From the NCBI GenBank assembly GCA_016713025.1, contig JADJPZ010000004.1, positions 806,001 to 870,000 of the forward strand: a stretch of 64,000 bases of DNA, read 5' to 3'. Origin of the DNA: Saprospiraceae bacterium (GTDB taxonomy: Bacteria > Bacteroidota > Bacteroidia > Chitinophagales > Saprospiraceae). Under the pieces are notes generated by a model. The model ran no database searches. It was not told the origin of the DNA and saw only the letters and a program-made list of their open reading frames with translations. Below, piece after piece: positions 50,941-60,518 of this stretch (its first letter is position 1; every line of letters starts with the position of its first letter). The translations under genes and the position numbers were made by a program.

Positions 50941-51961
50941 GTTGCGCAGTTAAGCAGCAAGAGCAATTTTGAGTTTGTTTAATGATTTTTGTTTGGAAAA
51001 ATTATTTAATTGTAGCGTAGCAACTGCTGCCACTTTACAAGTCAATCTAGCGATAAGCCCGTCTGATGTTTTGGCATAATTTCTTTTCACCATAAATTGA
51101 TCATCTAGTTGGGAAATTTTCGTTTCTATCTTTTTCCTATGATACGCAGAAGCTTTCGTCCACATCGTTTGACCTTTCATGTTAGCTCTTAAAGGCGTAA
51201 CTAATTGGATTGATTTTGTCTCAAATAAGGACAACTGAACGGACTCGGATATATAACCTTTATCTCCAAGTAGTTGACAATCAGATATATCTATGATTTC
51301 ATCAAATTTTAAAAAATCAATATCAGCTACATTGGCTGGTGTTATGGCTACTGTGACTGGTATACCTTCGACAGAAGAAATGATGTGCATTTTATATCCA
51401 TAATAAAATGCTTTAGAAATAGCATGGTACCCGGTTGCAGGTAAGCAATTAGGGTCATCCATACAGATTGTTGATCTGTTTTTTCTTGCATTTTTAGATA
51501 TTGGGAGCGGCATACTGTCAACAATAAACTTATCACATTTAGGGTTGATAATATTACAAACCTTCGTACCCATCAGAGAAATATAGCTAGATAATTTTTT
51601 TCGCCGTCTATTGTAATTTCTTCTATCAATAAGGACGAACAATTCGTCATGATATTCTTCTTTTAGCTTTTAGCTTATTAAAGAGATGATTTTCAGAATC
51701 AATACTCAAGGACTCCGCTGTCAGAGACAAGGCAACTAATTGAATATCAGACATTTTAGGTTTATTCGGGTATTTAAAGAAGTTACCATCATCAATGATT
51801 TCATCATTAAAAATAGATTTGCATATGTCGAAAATAATATCGAAATTTGTCTTTATGTTGTGCATTGCGAAAAAGTTTGAATGTTTCCGCTAAGTTACTG
51901 AATTTCAGTAATATGCACAACATTTTTTTTATTATATATTAGGGTTTCTTAACTGCGCAAC
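50941..51961 (-). mobile_element. IS982-family insertion sequence
   Basis: Exact 14-bp inverted ends GTTGCGCAGTTAAG (50941-50954) and CTTAACTGCGCAAC (51948-51961) bound a 1021-bp element. No target duplication is seen: the left flank is the Crp gene, and the right flank is, nine bases on, the 841-bp repeat copy B. The IS therefore marks a rearrangement junction. Confidence 0.88.
50950..51865 (-). pseudogene. IS982-family transposase, frameshifted
   Basis: The N-terminal frame (51865-51647) has MSDIQLVALSLTAESLSIDS, then ENHLFNKLKA. The second frame (to 50950) holds the DDE residues in FIVDSMPLPI, CQLLGDKGYIS and the late KIETKISQLDD. One A too many in GCTAAAAGAAG near 51660 separates them; removal gives LKAKEEYHDELFVLIDRRNY in one chain of about 300 residues. 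A programmed shift is not typical for this family. Confidence 0.85.
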
Positions 51962-51970
51962 AGGTAAGAT

Positions 51971-52811
51971 ACAGTATCATTGGCATTGCAAAATATTAAA
52001 GCAAATCAATATAATCCGGCAAATAAAATTTCCAAATGAAGATAATCAATCCAAAAGTCGATCTATTTATTGCGGACGGTTGCGGGCGTTGTGAATACTA
52101 TGCTACCGACCGATGTAAGGTCAGAAACTGGCAAACAGAATTGCAGCATGTCAGACAAATCATGCTTGAATCTGATCTTGAAGAAGAAATCAAATGGGGA
52201 GTACCTGTCTATACCCACGAAGGTAAAAATATCGTCATCATCAGTGCACTAAAAGATTGTGTCACCTTCGGGTTTTTTAAAGGTGTTTTGCTTAAAGACA
52301 CACATAAGATACTCGAAAAACAAGGAGAAAGTGTACAATCTGCCCGTATCATCAGATTTACTTTTGTTGATCGAATTTTGGAGATGGCATCTGTAATCAA
52401 GGATTATATCACTGAAGCCGTGGCCATTGAAGTAAGTGGAACTAAAGTAGAATTTAAAAAAGATCTTGAACCTATTCCTGCTGAATTGGAAGATAGATTT
52501 GAAGAGTTACCGGCACTTAAAGATGCTTTCTATTCTCTTACTCCCGGTAAAAGGAGAGGATATGTTATCTATATTTCTCAACCCAAAGGATCAGAAGCAA
52601 GATTCAGCAGGATAGAAAAATGTATCGAAAAGATCATGAATGGAGAAGGATTGCACGATAAGTACAAATCTCAGCGATAGTATTACTTATCAATAAATTT
52701 CTTGGCTATACTAAGTGGCCTGAAAGTATATCGCTTTTTACTTCTGTGTTCTGATTGTCGCTGTGAGATATCTTTGAGCATTTCCAGCACTTCTATTGTA
52801 TGTGCCCCTTT
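51971..52811. repeat. 841-bp repeat, copy B
   Basis: Reverse complement of 29579-30419. Here it is continuous with the whole pyruvate kinase gene on the right, but on the left breaks off inside the YdeI gene, leaving only its last 21 codons after the IS982. Confidence 0.9.
52036..52680 (+). CDS. DUF1801/YdeI-like protein, copy B
   Basis: The 214-residue protein is the same as the one at 29710-30354 except for about six residues (for example HKILEKQ for HQILEKQ, and RFTFVDR for RFTSVDR). Its start and frame are intact. Its natural upstream partner YdeI is cut off here, leaving a 3' fragment next to the IS982, so its promoter is uncertain. It converges on pyruvate kinase with two bases between the stops. 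Confidence 0.75.
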   Translation: MKIINPKVDLFIADGCGRCEYYATDRCKVRNWQTELQHVRQIMLESDLEEEIKWGVPVYTHEGKNIVIISALKDCVTFGFFKGVLLKDTHKILEKQGESVQSARIIRFTFVDRILEMASVIKDYITEAVAIEVSGTKVEFKKDLEPIPAELEDRFEELPALKDAFYSLTPGKRRGYVIYISQPKGSEARFSRIEKCIEKIMNGEGLHDKYKSQR

Positions 52812-54194
52812 ATTAAGCATGATACATTCAGCCTGTGTGGCATGCCCGGCATCTGTGATTTCTGAACGGGTGGCAAGACCTGATTTATTCAGATTTTCCA
52901 GCACCTGAGTAGCCCATATGACAGGTACATGGGCAGCTTCGCATATCCACAATATTTCTTCCTGAATTTCGGACATGCGTTCAAAACCTATCTCAACTGC
53001 TAGGTCACCTCTCGCAATCATGACTCCAACTGTTTCATCTTTCATGCCTTCCATGAGTAACTCAGGTAAATGTCTTACGGCCTGAGGTGTTTCAATTTTT
53101 ATGACAAGATGTGGAGGATGATCATAATTGTCAGCCATCATTTTTCTTAAATTTGCCAGGTCTGACGGGTAGCGGACAAATGAATATCCTATAATATCTG
53201 CATTTTCGCATATGAACGGAAGACATGAAACGTCAAAATCAGTTAGTGGAGCAATATCCATTTCAGAGTCGGGAAAGTTGATTCCTTTGTCATTCTTTAT
53301 CACTTTTTTAGCAGATGAAACCCTGGTAATTCTGACCTTTGCAATGTTATTTTTAACTTTTTCAACGATGCCTCTTACTATACCATCATCAAAATATACC
53401 CTGTCGTCTTTTTTCAGGAAAGAAATTAACTCAGGCTCTCCGGGGTTGATGATTAAGTCTTTTGGATCCAAACCTTCGTCGGAATTTGCCAGATAAATCA
53501 ATTTTCCAACCTTGACTTTTGCCTCACCTTTCTTTCGTCCTTTGCCTATTAATTCTGTTCTGATCTTTGGTCCTGCCAAATCCATATAAATTTTACATGG
53601 TTTACCCGTTTTTTGACATGCCTTTTTTATTTTGTTGATCATACTTGCCCACACTGATTCGTCATCATGCGCACAATTGATTCGGGCTATATTCATACCA
53701 TTGAGCAACAGGTTTTTTATTACGGCATAATCTTCTGCAAAGGTACTGTCTAAGGTGATCATGACTGAAGGATGAGCGTCAATCTCCTTTTGACCAAATA
53801 ATGCTAAAGACTTATTTCTCATAATTGCCTGACTGCACTCATAGTCGCAAATCTCTTTTTGGTCAGCAGTATATTTTTTACCTAATCTTTGGTTGATAGC
53901 TTTGAGCTGGGCCTTAATATGGCTTTCAGAGCTGGCAAGAGATGATAAACCCAAATTATGAAGCTTATCCTGAAGCTCTCTGATGTCCATGCTTCTCAAG
54001 GATAAATAATGAATCAGATTTCGTGCTGAAATATGATTGGATGGATGCAGCATACTGCTAATTAAATCTGTTCTTTTTGACTCTTCATCAACCATGTTTT
54101 TCTCAAGCAGTTCTAATGAAGATTTTATTGCTTTTATATCAATCATTGAATTTTTTTTAATCAATTTCAAAATTAGGTGTTTCAAGTCATTCAC
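52683..54194 (-). CDS. Pyruvate kinase-like protein with N-terminal extension, no C-terminal domain
   Basis: The 503-residue protein has about 130 extra N-terminal residues of helical character (ELLEKNMVDEESKRTDLISS). The pyruvate kinase barrel follows: PSVMITLDSTFAEDYAVIKN, GMNIARINCAHDDE, KIYMDLAGPKIRTELIG, VIKIETPQAVRHLPEL, GVMIARGDLAVEIGFE and VIWATQVLENLNKSGLATRS. After ECIMLNKGAHTIEVLEML it ends without the usual C-terminal allosteric domain. Such short, extended versions exist beside the classical enzyme in some bacteria. Activity on phosphoenolpyruvate is plausible. It precedes, or shares a transcript with, nothing obvious but the OlsF-like gene 37 bp upstream. Confidence 0.85.
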   Translation of the reverse strand: MNDLKHLILKLIKKNSMIDIKAIKSSLELLEKNMVDEESKRTDLISSMLHPSNHISARNLIHYLSLRSMDIRELQDKLHNLGLSSLASSESHIKAQLKAINQRLGKKYTADQKEICDYECSQAIMRNKSLALFGQKEIDAHPSVMITLDSTFAEDYAVIKNLLLNGMNIARINCAHDDESVWASMINKIKKACQKTGKPCKIYMDLAGPKIRTELIGKGRKKGEAKVKVGKLIYLANSDEGLDPKDLIINPGEPELISFLKKDDRVYFDDGIVRGIVEKVKNNIAKVRITRVSSAKKVIKNDKGINFPDSEMDIAPLTDFDVSCLPFICENADIIGYSFVRYPSDLANLRKMMADNYDHPPHLVIKIETPQAVRHLPELLMEGMKDETVGVMIARGDLAVEIGFERMSEIQEEILWICEAAHVPVIWATQVLENLNKSGLATRSEITDAGHATQAECIMLNKGAHTIEVLEMLKDISQRQSEHRSKKRYTFRPLSIAKKFIDK

Positions 54195-54231
54195 ACGTAT
54201 GACTTAAAAGGATACTGTTTCATGATTTAGA

Positions 54232-55983
54232 TCACCTTTCAAAAATATCAGTTTTCAGCTTTTTGATTTCTATATACATCAAAACATCTAAAGCATTATT
54301 AAACGTTGGATCAACATTGATACCCAGAACCGATGCATTTTGTTTCAGATACTTTTTGATCAGGATGGGTATTTTTTTACCGTCAGGCTCTATATTACTG
54401 ATGATTTTATCGGCGTCACAAATATCTCCGTTGATCAATTCCTTGAGGGTGCGCTTTTGTAAGGGATTGAGAGGGTATTTATAATGTTTTTTAGGCTTAA
54501 TATGGGAAGAAAAGCGCTGGTCAAGATAATGATGCTCCAGGTATCTGGTAATAAGCGCTTTGGAACAATCAGAAAAATCATTGCTGATACTTGCTGCTCC
54601 AATAAGGTATTTATGGTCAGGATATTGTTGAGCAACTATCATTATTCCTTTCCATAAATTAAACAATGGCGTTGGCTTTTGTTGGTAATTTTGTACAATA
54701 AATGATCTGCCCATCTCTATAGATTGGGACATAATTTCATGCATTTTATCCTGAAGATGAAATAGCTCTTGAATATAAAAACCATTAATCCCATATTTTT
54801 GATAAATTTTTTTGCCCAAGCCCAATCGGTAAGCTCCTGCAATTGCTTTATTTTGGTCATCCCAGAGGATCAAATGATGATAATAATGGTCGTAATGGTC
54901 TGTATCTATAGATTTATTGGTACCTTCTCCTACGCTTCTGAAGGTGATTTCCCGAAGTCTTCCTATCTCATGAAGGAGTTCTGGTTTATTATCGATTTTG
55001 GTGAAAAATATTTTATAGTCGCCGGATGAAAATAACATATCGCCGGCTATTTCCATTTTCTGAATGATTGTTTTAATAGTTTCTTTTGAAACGCTTTGGG
55101 CAATATTTTGTACTTTTTTAAACTTATACTGCTCTAAATTGATGATTTTTTTTCTTCTTTTTTTGAAGAATGTCAGTACTTCTAATTGTTGTCTGAGCAT
55201 GTCTCCGAAACTGTCTATATCGTCGTAATTTTTTAGTGTGTTGGGACCAATTGGTGAACCAATGCGTACCTGAATTTTTTTATTTCTGGTCTTCATCACT
55301 TCACCTGGTAAACCGGCAGTTCTGAAATTATGGTGGATACCTGCCATAAAATAAAACATTGGGCTGTTTTGCGCATTAAAATACATTGGTATTACAGGGA
55401 CATTGGCTTTTTTTATAAGTTTTAAAGCACTTTTATCCCAGATTTTATCGGTTATCTTACCATTAAGAAAATTGGACTTTTGAGAAACCTCACCCGCAGG
55501 AAAAATGCCAAGAGGAATGTTTGCTTCTAAGTGAATTAATGCAGATCTGATGCCGCTGGTACTCCTAAAAACGTCTTTTCGGGTTTCGAAAGGATTGACA
55601 GGGCAAATATGATCAGCTATGGGTTTGATTTTACAAAGTAAAAAATTGGCCAAAATCATGGCTTTTGGGTGGCATTCCATTAAGATTTTCATCATGATCA
55701 ATCCGTCAATTCCACCAAGGGGATGATTACCTATGGCTATAAATGGTTTATCTATAGGGATCTTCTTCTTATCTGCATCCGATATTTCGACTTTGATACC
55801 CAATTCATTTAATACAGCATTGATAAAATCAAGCCCATCTAAATAAGAGTAGGTATCATATATCTTGTTTAAGTCTGAAATACTGAGCATATGCATCAGT
55901 CCATTACTAAGCGATGTACCCAGATGTCCAAATTTTGATAAACCCAAAGTGTCTGCTATCTCTATATTTGTTACAATAGGCAT
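54232..55983 (-). CDS. olsF: OlsF-like bifunctional acyltransferase (aminolipid synthesis)
   Basis: The 583-residue protein fuses two acyltransferases. The N-terminal PlsC-type domain (about 60-280) has FIAIGNHPLGGIDGLIMMKI with H87 and D93, then FPAGEVSQKSNF. The C-terminal OlsB/GNAT-type domain (about 310-500) has LLHEIGRLREITFRSVGEGT, DTDHYDHYYHHLILWDDQN and FYIQELFHL. This is the layout of OlsF, which makes ornithine or glycine lipids from acyl-ACP in two steps. The enzyme is peripheral to the inner membrane. The amino acid used cannot be told from sequence. Confidence 0.82.
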   Translation of the reverse strand: MPIVTNIEIADTLGLSKFGHLGTSLSNGLMHMLSISDLNKIYDTYSYLDGLDFINAVLNELGIKVEISDADKKKIPIDKPFIAIGNHPLGGIDGLIMMKILMECHPKAMILANFLLCKIKPIADHICPVNPFETRKDVFRSTSGIRSALIHLEANIPLGIFPAGEVSQKSNFLNGKITDKIWDKSALKLIKKANVPVIPMYFNAQNSPMFYFMAGIHHNFRTAGLPGEVMKTRNKKIQVRIGSPIGPNTLKNYDDIDSFGDMLRQQLEVLTFFKKRRKKIINLEQYKFKKVQNIAQSVSKETIKTIIQKMEIAGDMLFSSGDYKIFFTKIDNKPELLHEIGRLREITFRSVGEGTNKSIDTDHYDHYYHHLILWDDQNKAIAGAYRLGLGKKIYQKYGINGFYIQELFHLQDKMHEIMSQSIEMGRSFIVQNYQQKPTPLFNLWKGIMIVAQQYPDHKYLIGAASISNDFSDCSKALITRYLEHHYLDQRFSSHIKPKKHYKYPLNPLQKRTLKELINGDICDADKIISNIEPDGKKIPILIKKYLKQNASVLGINVDPTFNNALDVLMYIEIKKLKTDIFER

Positions 55984-56157
55984 AATGACTAATTTTTGTA
56001 AAAGTAGTTGTCGAATATTAACTCAAAATGAATTGTATATTAAGTCATTATTAATTGCAGATCAATCAAGTATGTATTTCGTATATTTAATATTTAGGTA
56101 ATATTCTATTAATATTGGATTAGCATTACTTGTATATTCTTGCAACAAATTCCTTTT

Positions 56158-57363
56158 ATGTCACAAAAACTCAGACTTGCATTTTTTGCAGAAATCCTCA
56201 TAGAAGATTTTGACGGGGCATCCAGAAGCATCACAAACATTCTTAAAAGAATTCCAGCCGACCAACATGAAGTACTATTGATTTGTGGTGTTCCTCCAAA
56301 AAATAAAACCAATTGGCAGATTTTTATCGTTCCGGTTGTAAAAATTCCTGTCAATGAAGATTACAGAATGGCGGTACCCCAACTTGGGTTTAACAGATTG
56401 CATAAACAATTGATTGATTTTAATCCTGATGTAATTCATATTTCCACTCCATCTTTATTGGGTAAGTATGCATTATCATACGGGCGCAAACAAAACATAC
56501 CTGTCATTACGGTATATCACACCCATTTTATTTCCTACATAGATTATTATATGTCAAAAATGAAGTTTTTGATACCTGTAGTAAAAAGCTGGATCGTATC
56601 TGGCCAAAAAAGATTTTATGCTAAATGTGACAAAGTCTATATACCTACCAAAGCGATGAAAAATGAATTGCTGGATATGGGGTTTGATGAGCACAACTTT
56701 AGGATATGGCCCAGAGGAATCAATACGACACTTTTTTCACCGGGAAAGAGGGACAGTAAACATATGAATTCAATAACCCAAAACACCAATAAAAATATCC
56801 TGTTTGCCAGCAGATTAGTTTGGGAAAAAAACCTTGAGACTTTGATTCGAATTTATCAATTATGTACATCCAAGAACCTGCCTTATAATTTTATTATAGC
56901 AGGAGACGGTGTTGCCAGAGAAACATTAAAGGAACAAATGCCAGATGCTATCTTTTTGGGACATCAAAATCATGAGAGTTTAGCTGTTCTCTATGCTTCA
57001 TGTGATGTATTTTTATTTACATCCATATCAGAGACTTTTGGCAATGTAGTGATAGAAGCACAAGCTTCTGGGCTACCTGTGGTCATAGCTAATGGTGGTG
57101 GTTCTGCAGGATTGGTAGATCATGGTATCAATGGATATCTTTGTTCTCCACAAGATGAAAGTGTTTATCTGGCTTATATAAATGATATTTGCCAGAATAC
57201 AACATTAAGTGGCTATTTGATCCAAAATGCATATGAAACTGTCAAACAATATCAATGGTCATCCCTGATGGAAATATATTTGAGTGATTTGCAGGTATTA
57301 AAATGTAAAAGAGAACAGGAAAAAAATATCTCCATACCTTTCCCTATGGAGTTGGCCATGTGA
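56158..57363 (+). CDS. Glycosyltransferase family 4 (SQD2/MgtA-like)
   Basis: The 401-residue GT-B enzyme starts RLAFFAEILIEDFDGASRSI, has the acceptor-side TVYHTHFISYIDYYM, then LFASRLVWEKNLETLIRIYQ and the nucleotide-sugar motif FTSISETFGNVVIEAQASGL. The ATG at 56158 was preferred over six codons upstream. The pattern matches GDP-mannose or UDP-sugar dependent transferases that glycosylate diacylglycerol or similar lipids. It is divergent from the OlsF-like gene, suggesting shared control of membrane lipids. Confidence 0.88.
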   Translation: MSQKLRLAFFAEILIEDFDGASRSITNILKRIPADQHEVLLICGVPPKNKTNWQIFIVPVVKIPVNEDYRMAVPQLGFNRLHKQLIDFNPDVIHISTPSLLGKYALSYGRKQNIPVITVYHTHFISYIDYYMSKMKFLIPVVKSWIVSGQKRFYAKCDKVYIPTKAMKNELLDMGFDEHNFRIWPRGINTTLFSPGKRDSKHMNSITQNTNKNILFASRLVWEKNLETLIRIYQLCTSKNLPYNFIIAGDGVARETLKEQMPDAIFLGHQNHESLAVLYASCDVFLFTSISETFGNVVIEAQASGLPVVIANGGGSAGLVDHGINGYLCSPQDESVYLAYINDICQNTTLSGYLIQNAYETVKQYQWSSLMEIYLSDLQVLKCKREQEKNISIPFPMELAM

Positions 57364-57399
57364 TTTATTGTTTAGCTCATCAATAAAAAATAAATAACA

Positions 57400-58539
57400 T
57401 TGACGGTACTTTTTATTACCCATAAGTATCCTCCTGCATTCGGCGGCATGGAAAATCAAAGCTTTCATTTGATCAACGGTATTAATAAAATGCTTAATAC
57501 ACATCAGATCATTTTTGAACAGAAAGAACCCATTTGGAAATTTTTCTTCAAGTTGAGATGGAGAGTCAAAAAAATGTTGAACAACCACCCTGAAATCACC
57601 CACATCCATCTGAATGACGGCTTGATGACGGCTTTTTGTTATTTATTGCGAGTTGATTTTGCCGGAAGGAAGGTTTTTGCAACTTTCCATGGTTTGGATG
57701 TTGTATTCCCCTTGGGATTATACCAAAAATCTATTTTCCCAAAGATGATCAAAAAACTAGATAAGATCATTTGTGTCAGCATGGCTACTCAGGAGGCTTG
57801 TGTGAAAAGAAATGTTACCAAAGAAAAAATTGCAGTTGTTAATAATGGAGTAGATATAAAAAAGGGTATGGAGAAATATCCGGACTTTGGTATGTTATTC
57901 GATTCATTAAACCTTGATTTAAATTGTGATAAAATTATTCTCACTTTAGGAAGGCCTGTAAAAAGAAAAGGTTTTAGCTGGTTTGCTAAAGAAGTCATTC
58001 CATTGCTTGATGAACATATTAAAATGGTCCACATAGGCAATGTCTCAGGATTGAGTTCTGCTTCAATGTTAACTTTGATACCTCGAAGTTGGGAAAGAAA
58101 ATTTAATTTGTTTTTAGGTAAAACAGATGATAGCGTCTCACTTGTAGCTTCACACTTGAAAAATCCCCAAAGAGTAATCCTTGCTGGTCGATTATCTGAT
58201 GAAGAAAGAGATATATTAATCCAAGCTTCTTCTGTTGTTGTTATGCCCAATATTGTAGTGTCTGGAGATATGGAGGGTTTTGGATTGGCTGCGCTGGAGG
58301 CCGCCGTAATGGGTAAAACTGTGCTGGTATCTGATCTGGAAGGTATGAAAGATGCCATTATAGATGGTAAAAATGGTTACAGGATTGAAACAGCCAATGC
58401 CCGGGTTTGGGCAGATGCTATTTGCGCGCATATAGAAAAAAATGAGCTTCATTCAAAAGATATCAGAGACTTCACGATACAAAACTACAGCTGGGAAAAA
58501 ATGTGCCTTGGTTATGTGAAGGAGATGATTGAGTCATGA
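57400..58539 (+). CDS. Glycosyltransferase family 4
   Basis: The 379-residue GT-B enzyme has TVLFITHKYPPAFGGMENQS at the start, the FATFHGLDVVFP acceptor segment, ILTLGRPVKRKGFSWFAKEV and the donor site VSGDMEGFGLAALEAAVMGK. It starts at TTG 57400, as no ATG fits, and lies 36 bases after the first transferase, so the two are an operon. The two enzymes probably build one short glycolipid head or surface sugar; the product is unknown. Confidence 0.88.
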   Translation: MTVLFITHKYPPAFGGMENQSFHLINGINKMLNTHQIIFEQKEPIWKFFFKLRWRVKKMLNNHPEITHIHLNDGLMTAFCYLLRVDFAGRKVFATFHGLDVVFPLGLYQKSIFPKMIKKLDKIICVSMATQEACVKRNVTKEKIAVVNNGVDIKKGMEKYPDFGMLFDSLNLDLNCDKIILTLGRPVKRKGFSWFAKEVIPLLDEHIKMVHIGNVSGLSSASMLTLIPRSWERKFNLFLGKTDDSVSLVASHLKNPQRVILAGRLSDEERDILIQASSVVVMPNIVVSGDMEGFGLAALEAAVMGKTVLVSDLEGMKDAIIDGKNGYRIETANARVWADAICAHIEKNELHSKDIRDFTIQNYSWEKMCLGYVKEMIES

Positions 58540-58677
58540 AATATACGGGTTAGGGAATGATACCTGATAGAATCTGAAATGGTATACTGTAAATTCCAAA
58601 TTAGTGACTACTCATTTTTTAAATATTCTAACCATGAGTATTTAAACCATAAAATGCAATCGGGTAAATTCCAAAAC

Positions 58678-58736
58678 ATTAAGTTAACATTTTAGTGATG
58701 ATACGATAATATCTTAAATACATTGAGTTAACATAT
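58678..58736 (+). promoter_or_regulatory. Direct repeats upstream of phosphatase genes (candidate Pho-type site)
   Basis: ATTAAGTTAACAT at 58678-58690 recurs as ATTGAGTTAACAT at 58722-58734, 44 bp (four helical turns) apart, and ATACTGAACACCTTTG follows. The genes downstream encode phosphatase-type proteins. Binding by a phosphate regulator is a guess from context. Confidence 0.35.
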
Positions 58737-58782
58737 ACTGAACACCTTTGCGGATTATTTTAATAAACCAAAATCAATCAGT

Positions 58783-59174
58783 ATGAACAAACAATTTTTA
58801 CAATTATGTATGACATTGTTATTTTCATTTGCGGTGGTAATGATACATGCGCAAATCAAAATAACAGGTAATGTCAAAAGCGCGATACCTTGGCTAACCC
58901 ATATCAAATAGATTTTGTGCTCAGTGGACACATTCATGATTACGAACGACTGACCAAAAAGTATGACGATCATACAACAACCTTCGTCGTATCAGGTGGT
59001 GCAGGTGGCGGCATCGAACCTAAAGATAGTAATCCTGAGCCAAAAATGGATCGTCTTATTAAACAACATCATTTTGGGAGGATGACGCTACAAAAAAATA
59101 AAGCAATGATGTACATTTACGACATCAATGGAGATATCATAGATCAATTAACCATTCAAAAACCCAACAAATGA
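58783..59174 (+). pseudogene. Purple-acid-type metallophosphatase with internal deletion
   Basis: An ATG at 58783 opens a signal peptide (TLLFSFAVVMIHAQ) and KITGNVKS, with a stop at 58909-58911. In another frame the C-terminal part of a metallophosphoesterase appears: ANPYQIDFVLSGHIHDYERL (metal-binding G-H-x-H) and TTFVVSGGAGGGIEP, ending at 59174. The 200 or so residues normally between them, with the other metal ligands, are missing. The deletion joint is near 58885. The end overlaps the next gene's start by four bases. Confidence 0.8.
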
Positions 59175-60274
59175 TCCGATATTTTTTAGCCATCCTTTTG
59201 TGTGCTGTTTGTTTTTTACCCATGAAAATTTGGGCACAGACAGCCAATCTACAGACAGAAAATGTTTTCCTTATCACGCTCGATGGACTGAGATGGCAAG
59301 AACTTTTTGGTGGCGCAGATGATAGTCTCATTCACAATACCGTATTTACCAAAGATACTGCAGCACTCAAAAAAGAATTTTGGCATACAGATCCACTCAA
59401 ACGTAGAGAAATCCTGATGCCATGGTTCTGGAATACCATGGCAAAAGAAGGACAAATCATAGGCAACAGAAAATACGAGAACAATGCCCAAGTGACGAAT
59501 ATTCATTGGTTTTCTTATCCCGGATACAACGAAATTTTGACAGGCTATACCGATCCCTACATCAAATCAAATGATAAAATCAATAATCCAAATGTCACCG
59601 TCTTAGAATGGCTCAACCAAAAAGATGCGCTTAAAGGAAAGGTAGCGGCATTCGGTTCGTGGGATGTTTTTCCATTTATCATCAATAGAGACCGATCTGG
59701 CATCCCTGTCAATGCAGGATTTGAACACGCAATAGGCGACGATCTGACTTGGAAAGAAAAATATCTCAACGAACTTCAAGACCAAACACCTAGTCCATGG
59801 AGTAGTGTGAGATTAGACGTGTTTACCCATCAGTTCGCACTAGAATACATCCAAAAAAAGCATCCAAAACTGCTCTATATTTCCTATGGTGAAACCGATG
59901 ATTTTGCACATGACGGCCGATATGATCACTATCTCCATGCGGCTCGCAGGACAGATAAATTTATCCATGACTTATGGGCTTACTGTCAGTCAGATCCCGT
60001 CTATAAAAACAAAACTACCTTCGTCATCACCACCGATCATGGACGTGGTGACATCGTCAAAAAAGAGTGGACATCCCATGGTAAAATCTACAAAGGCAGC
60101 AACGAAATATGGATGGCAGTCATCGGTACTGATACACCAGCCTTGGGCGAAAGAAAAGACAAATCCCGTTTCTTTCAAAATCAAGTAGCCAAAACGGTAG
60201 CAGCATTTTTTGGTTATGAGTATAGCAATAAAGAGGAAGTGGGTGATGTATTGGATGGTGTGATTGGGAGGTAA
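59171..60274 (+). CDS. Secreted alkaline-phosphatase-superfamily hydrolase
   Basis: The 367-residue protein has a signal peptide (YFLAILLCAVCFLPMKIWAQ). The fold motifs are VFLITLDGLRWQELFGGADD (metal ligand D), the nucleophile region NIHWFSYPGYNEILTGY (S or T), ISYGETDDFAHDGRYDHYL with metal ligands D and H, and FVITTDHGRGD with D and H. It probably hydrolyses phosphate esters or diesters in the periplasm. A four-base overlap ties it to the broken metallophosphatase gene before it. Confidence 0.85.
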   Translation: MIRYFLAILLCAVCFLPMKIWAQTANLQTENVFLITLDGLRWQELFGGADDSLIHNTVFTKDTAALKKEFWHTDPLKRREILMPWFWNTMAKEGQIIGNRKYENNAQVTNIHWFSYPGYNEILTGYTDPYIKSNDKINNPNVTVLEWLNQKDALKGKVAAFGSWDVFPFIINRDRSGIPVNAGFEHAIGDDLTWKEKYLNELQDQTPSPWSSVRLDVFTHQFALEYIQKKHPKLLYISYGETDDFAHDGRYDHYLHAARRTDKFIHDLWAYCQSDPVYKNKTTFVITTDHGRGDIVKKEWTSHGKIYKGSNEIWMAVIGTDTPALGERKDKSRFFQNQVAKTVAAFFGYEYSNKEEVGDVLDGVIGR

Positions 60275-60518
60275 AGTGTGGCGTTGGTTTTTGAGATTTG
60301 AAAATATTGTTTAAATCTACCCAATATGATAAAAATACTCCGATAACTTTTTAAAAAAAACATTATAAAATAATATATATGTAAAAAGTAAATGCGTAAA
60401 TTGGCCCTTGAGCCAACCTGAAATCAAACTCTCTTACCAAAATGATTACACAAGACGCATTTACCACAGGCAAAAACCTTATGGGAATAATATTAGAAAA
60501 AATGGTTGGTATCAACAA

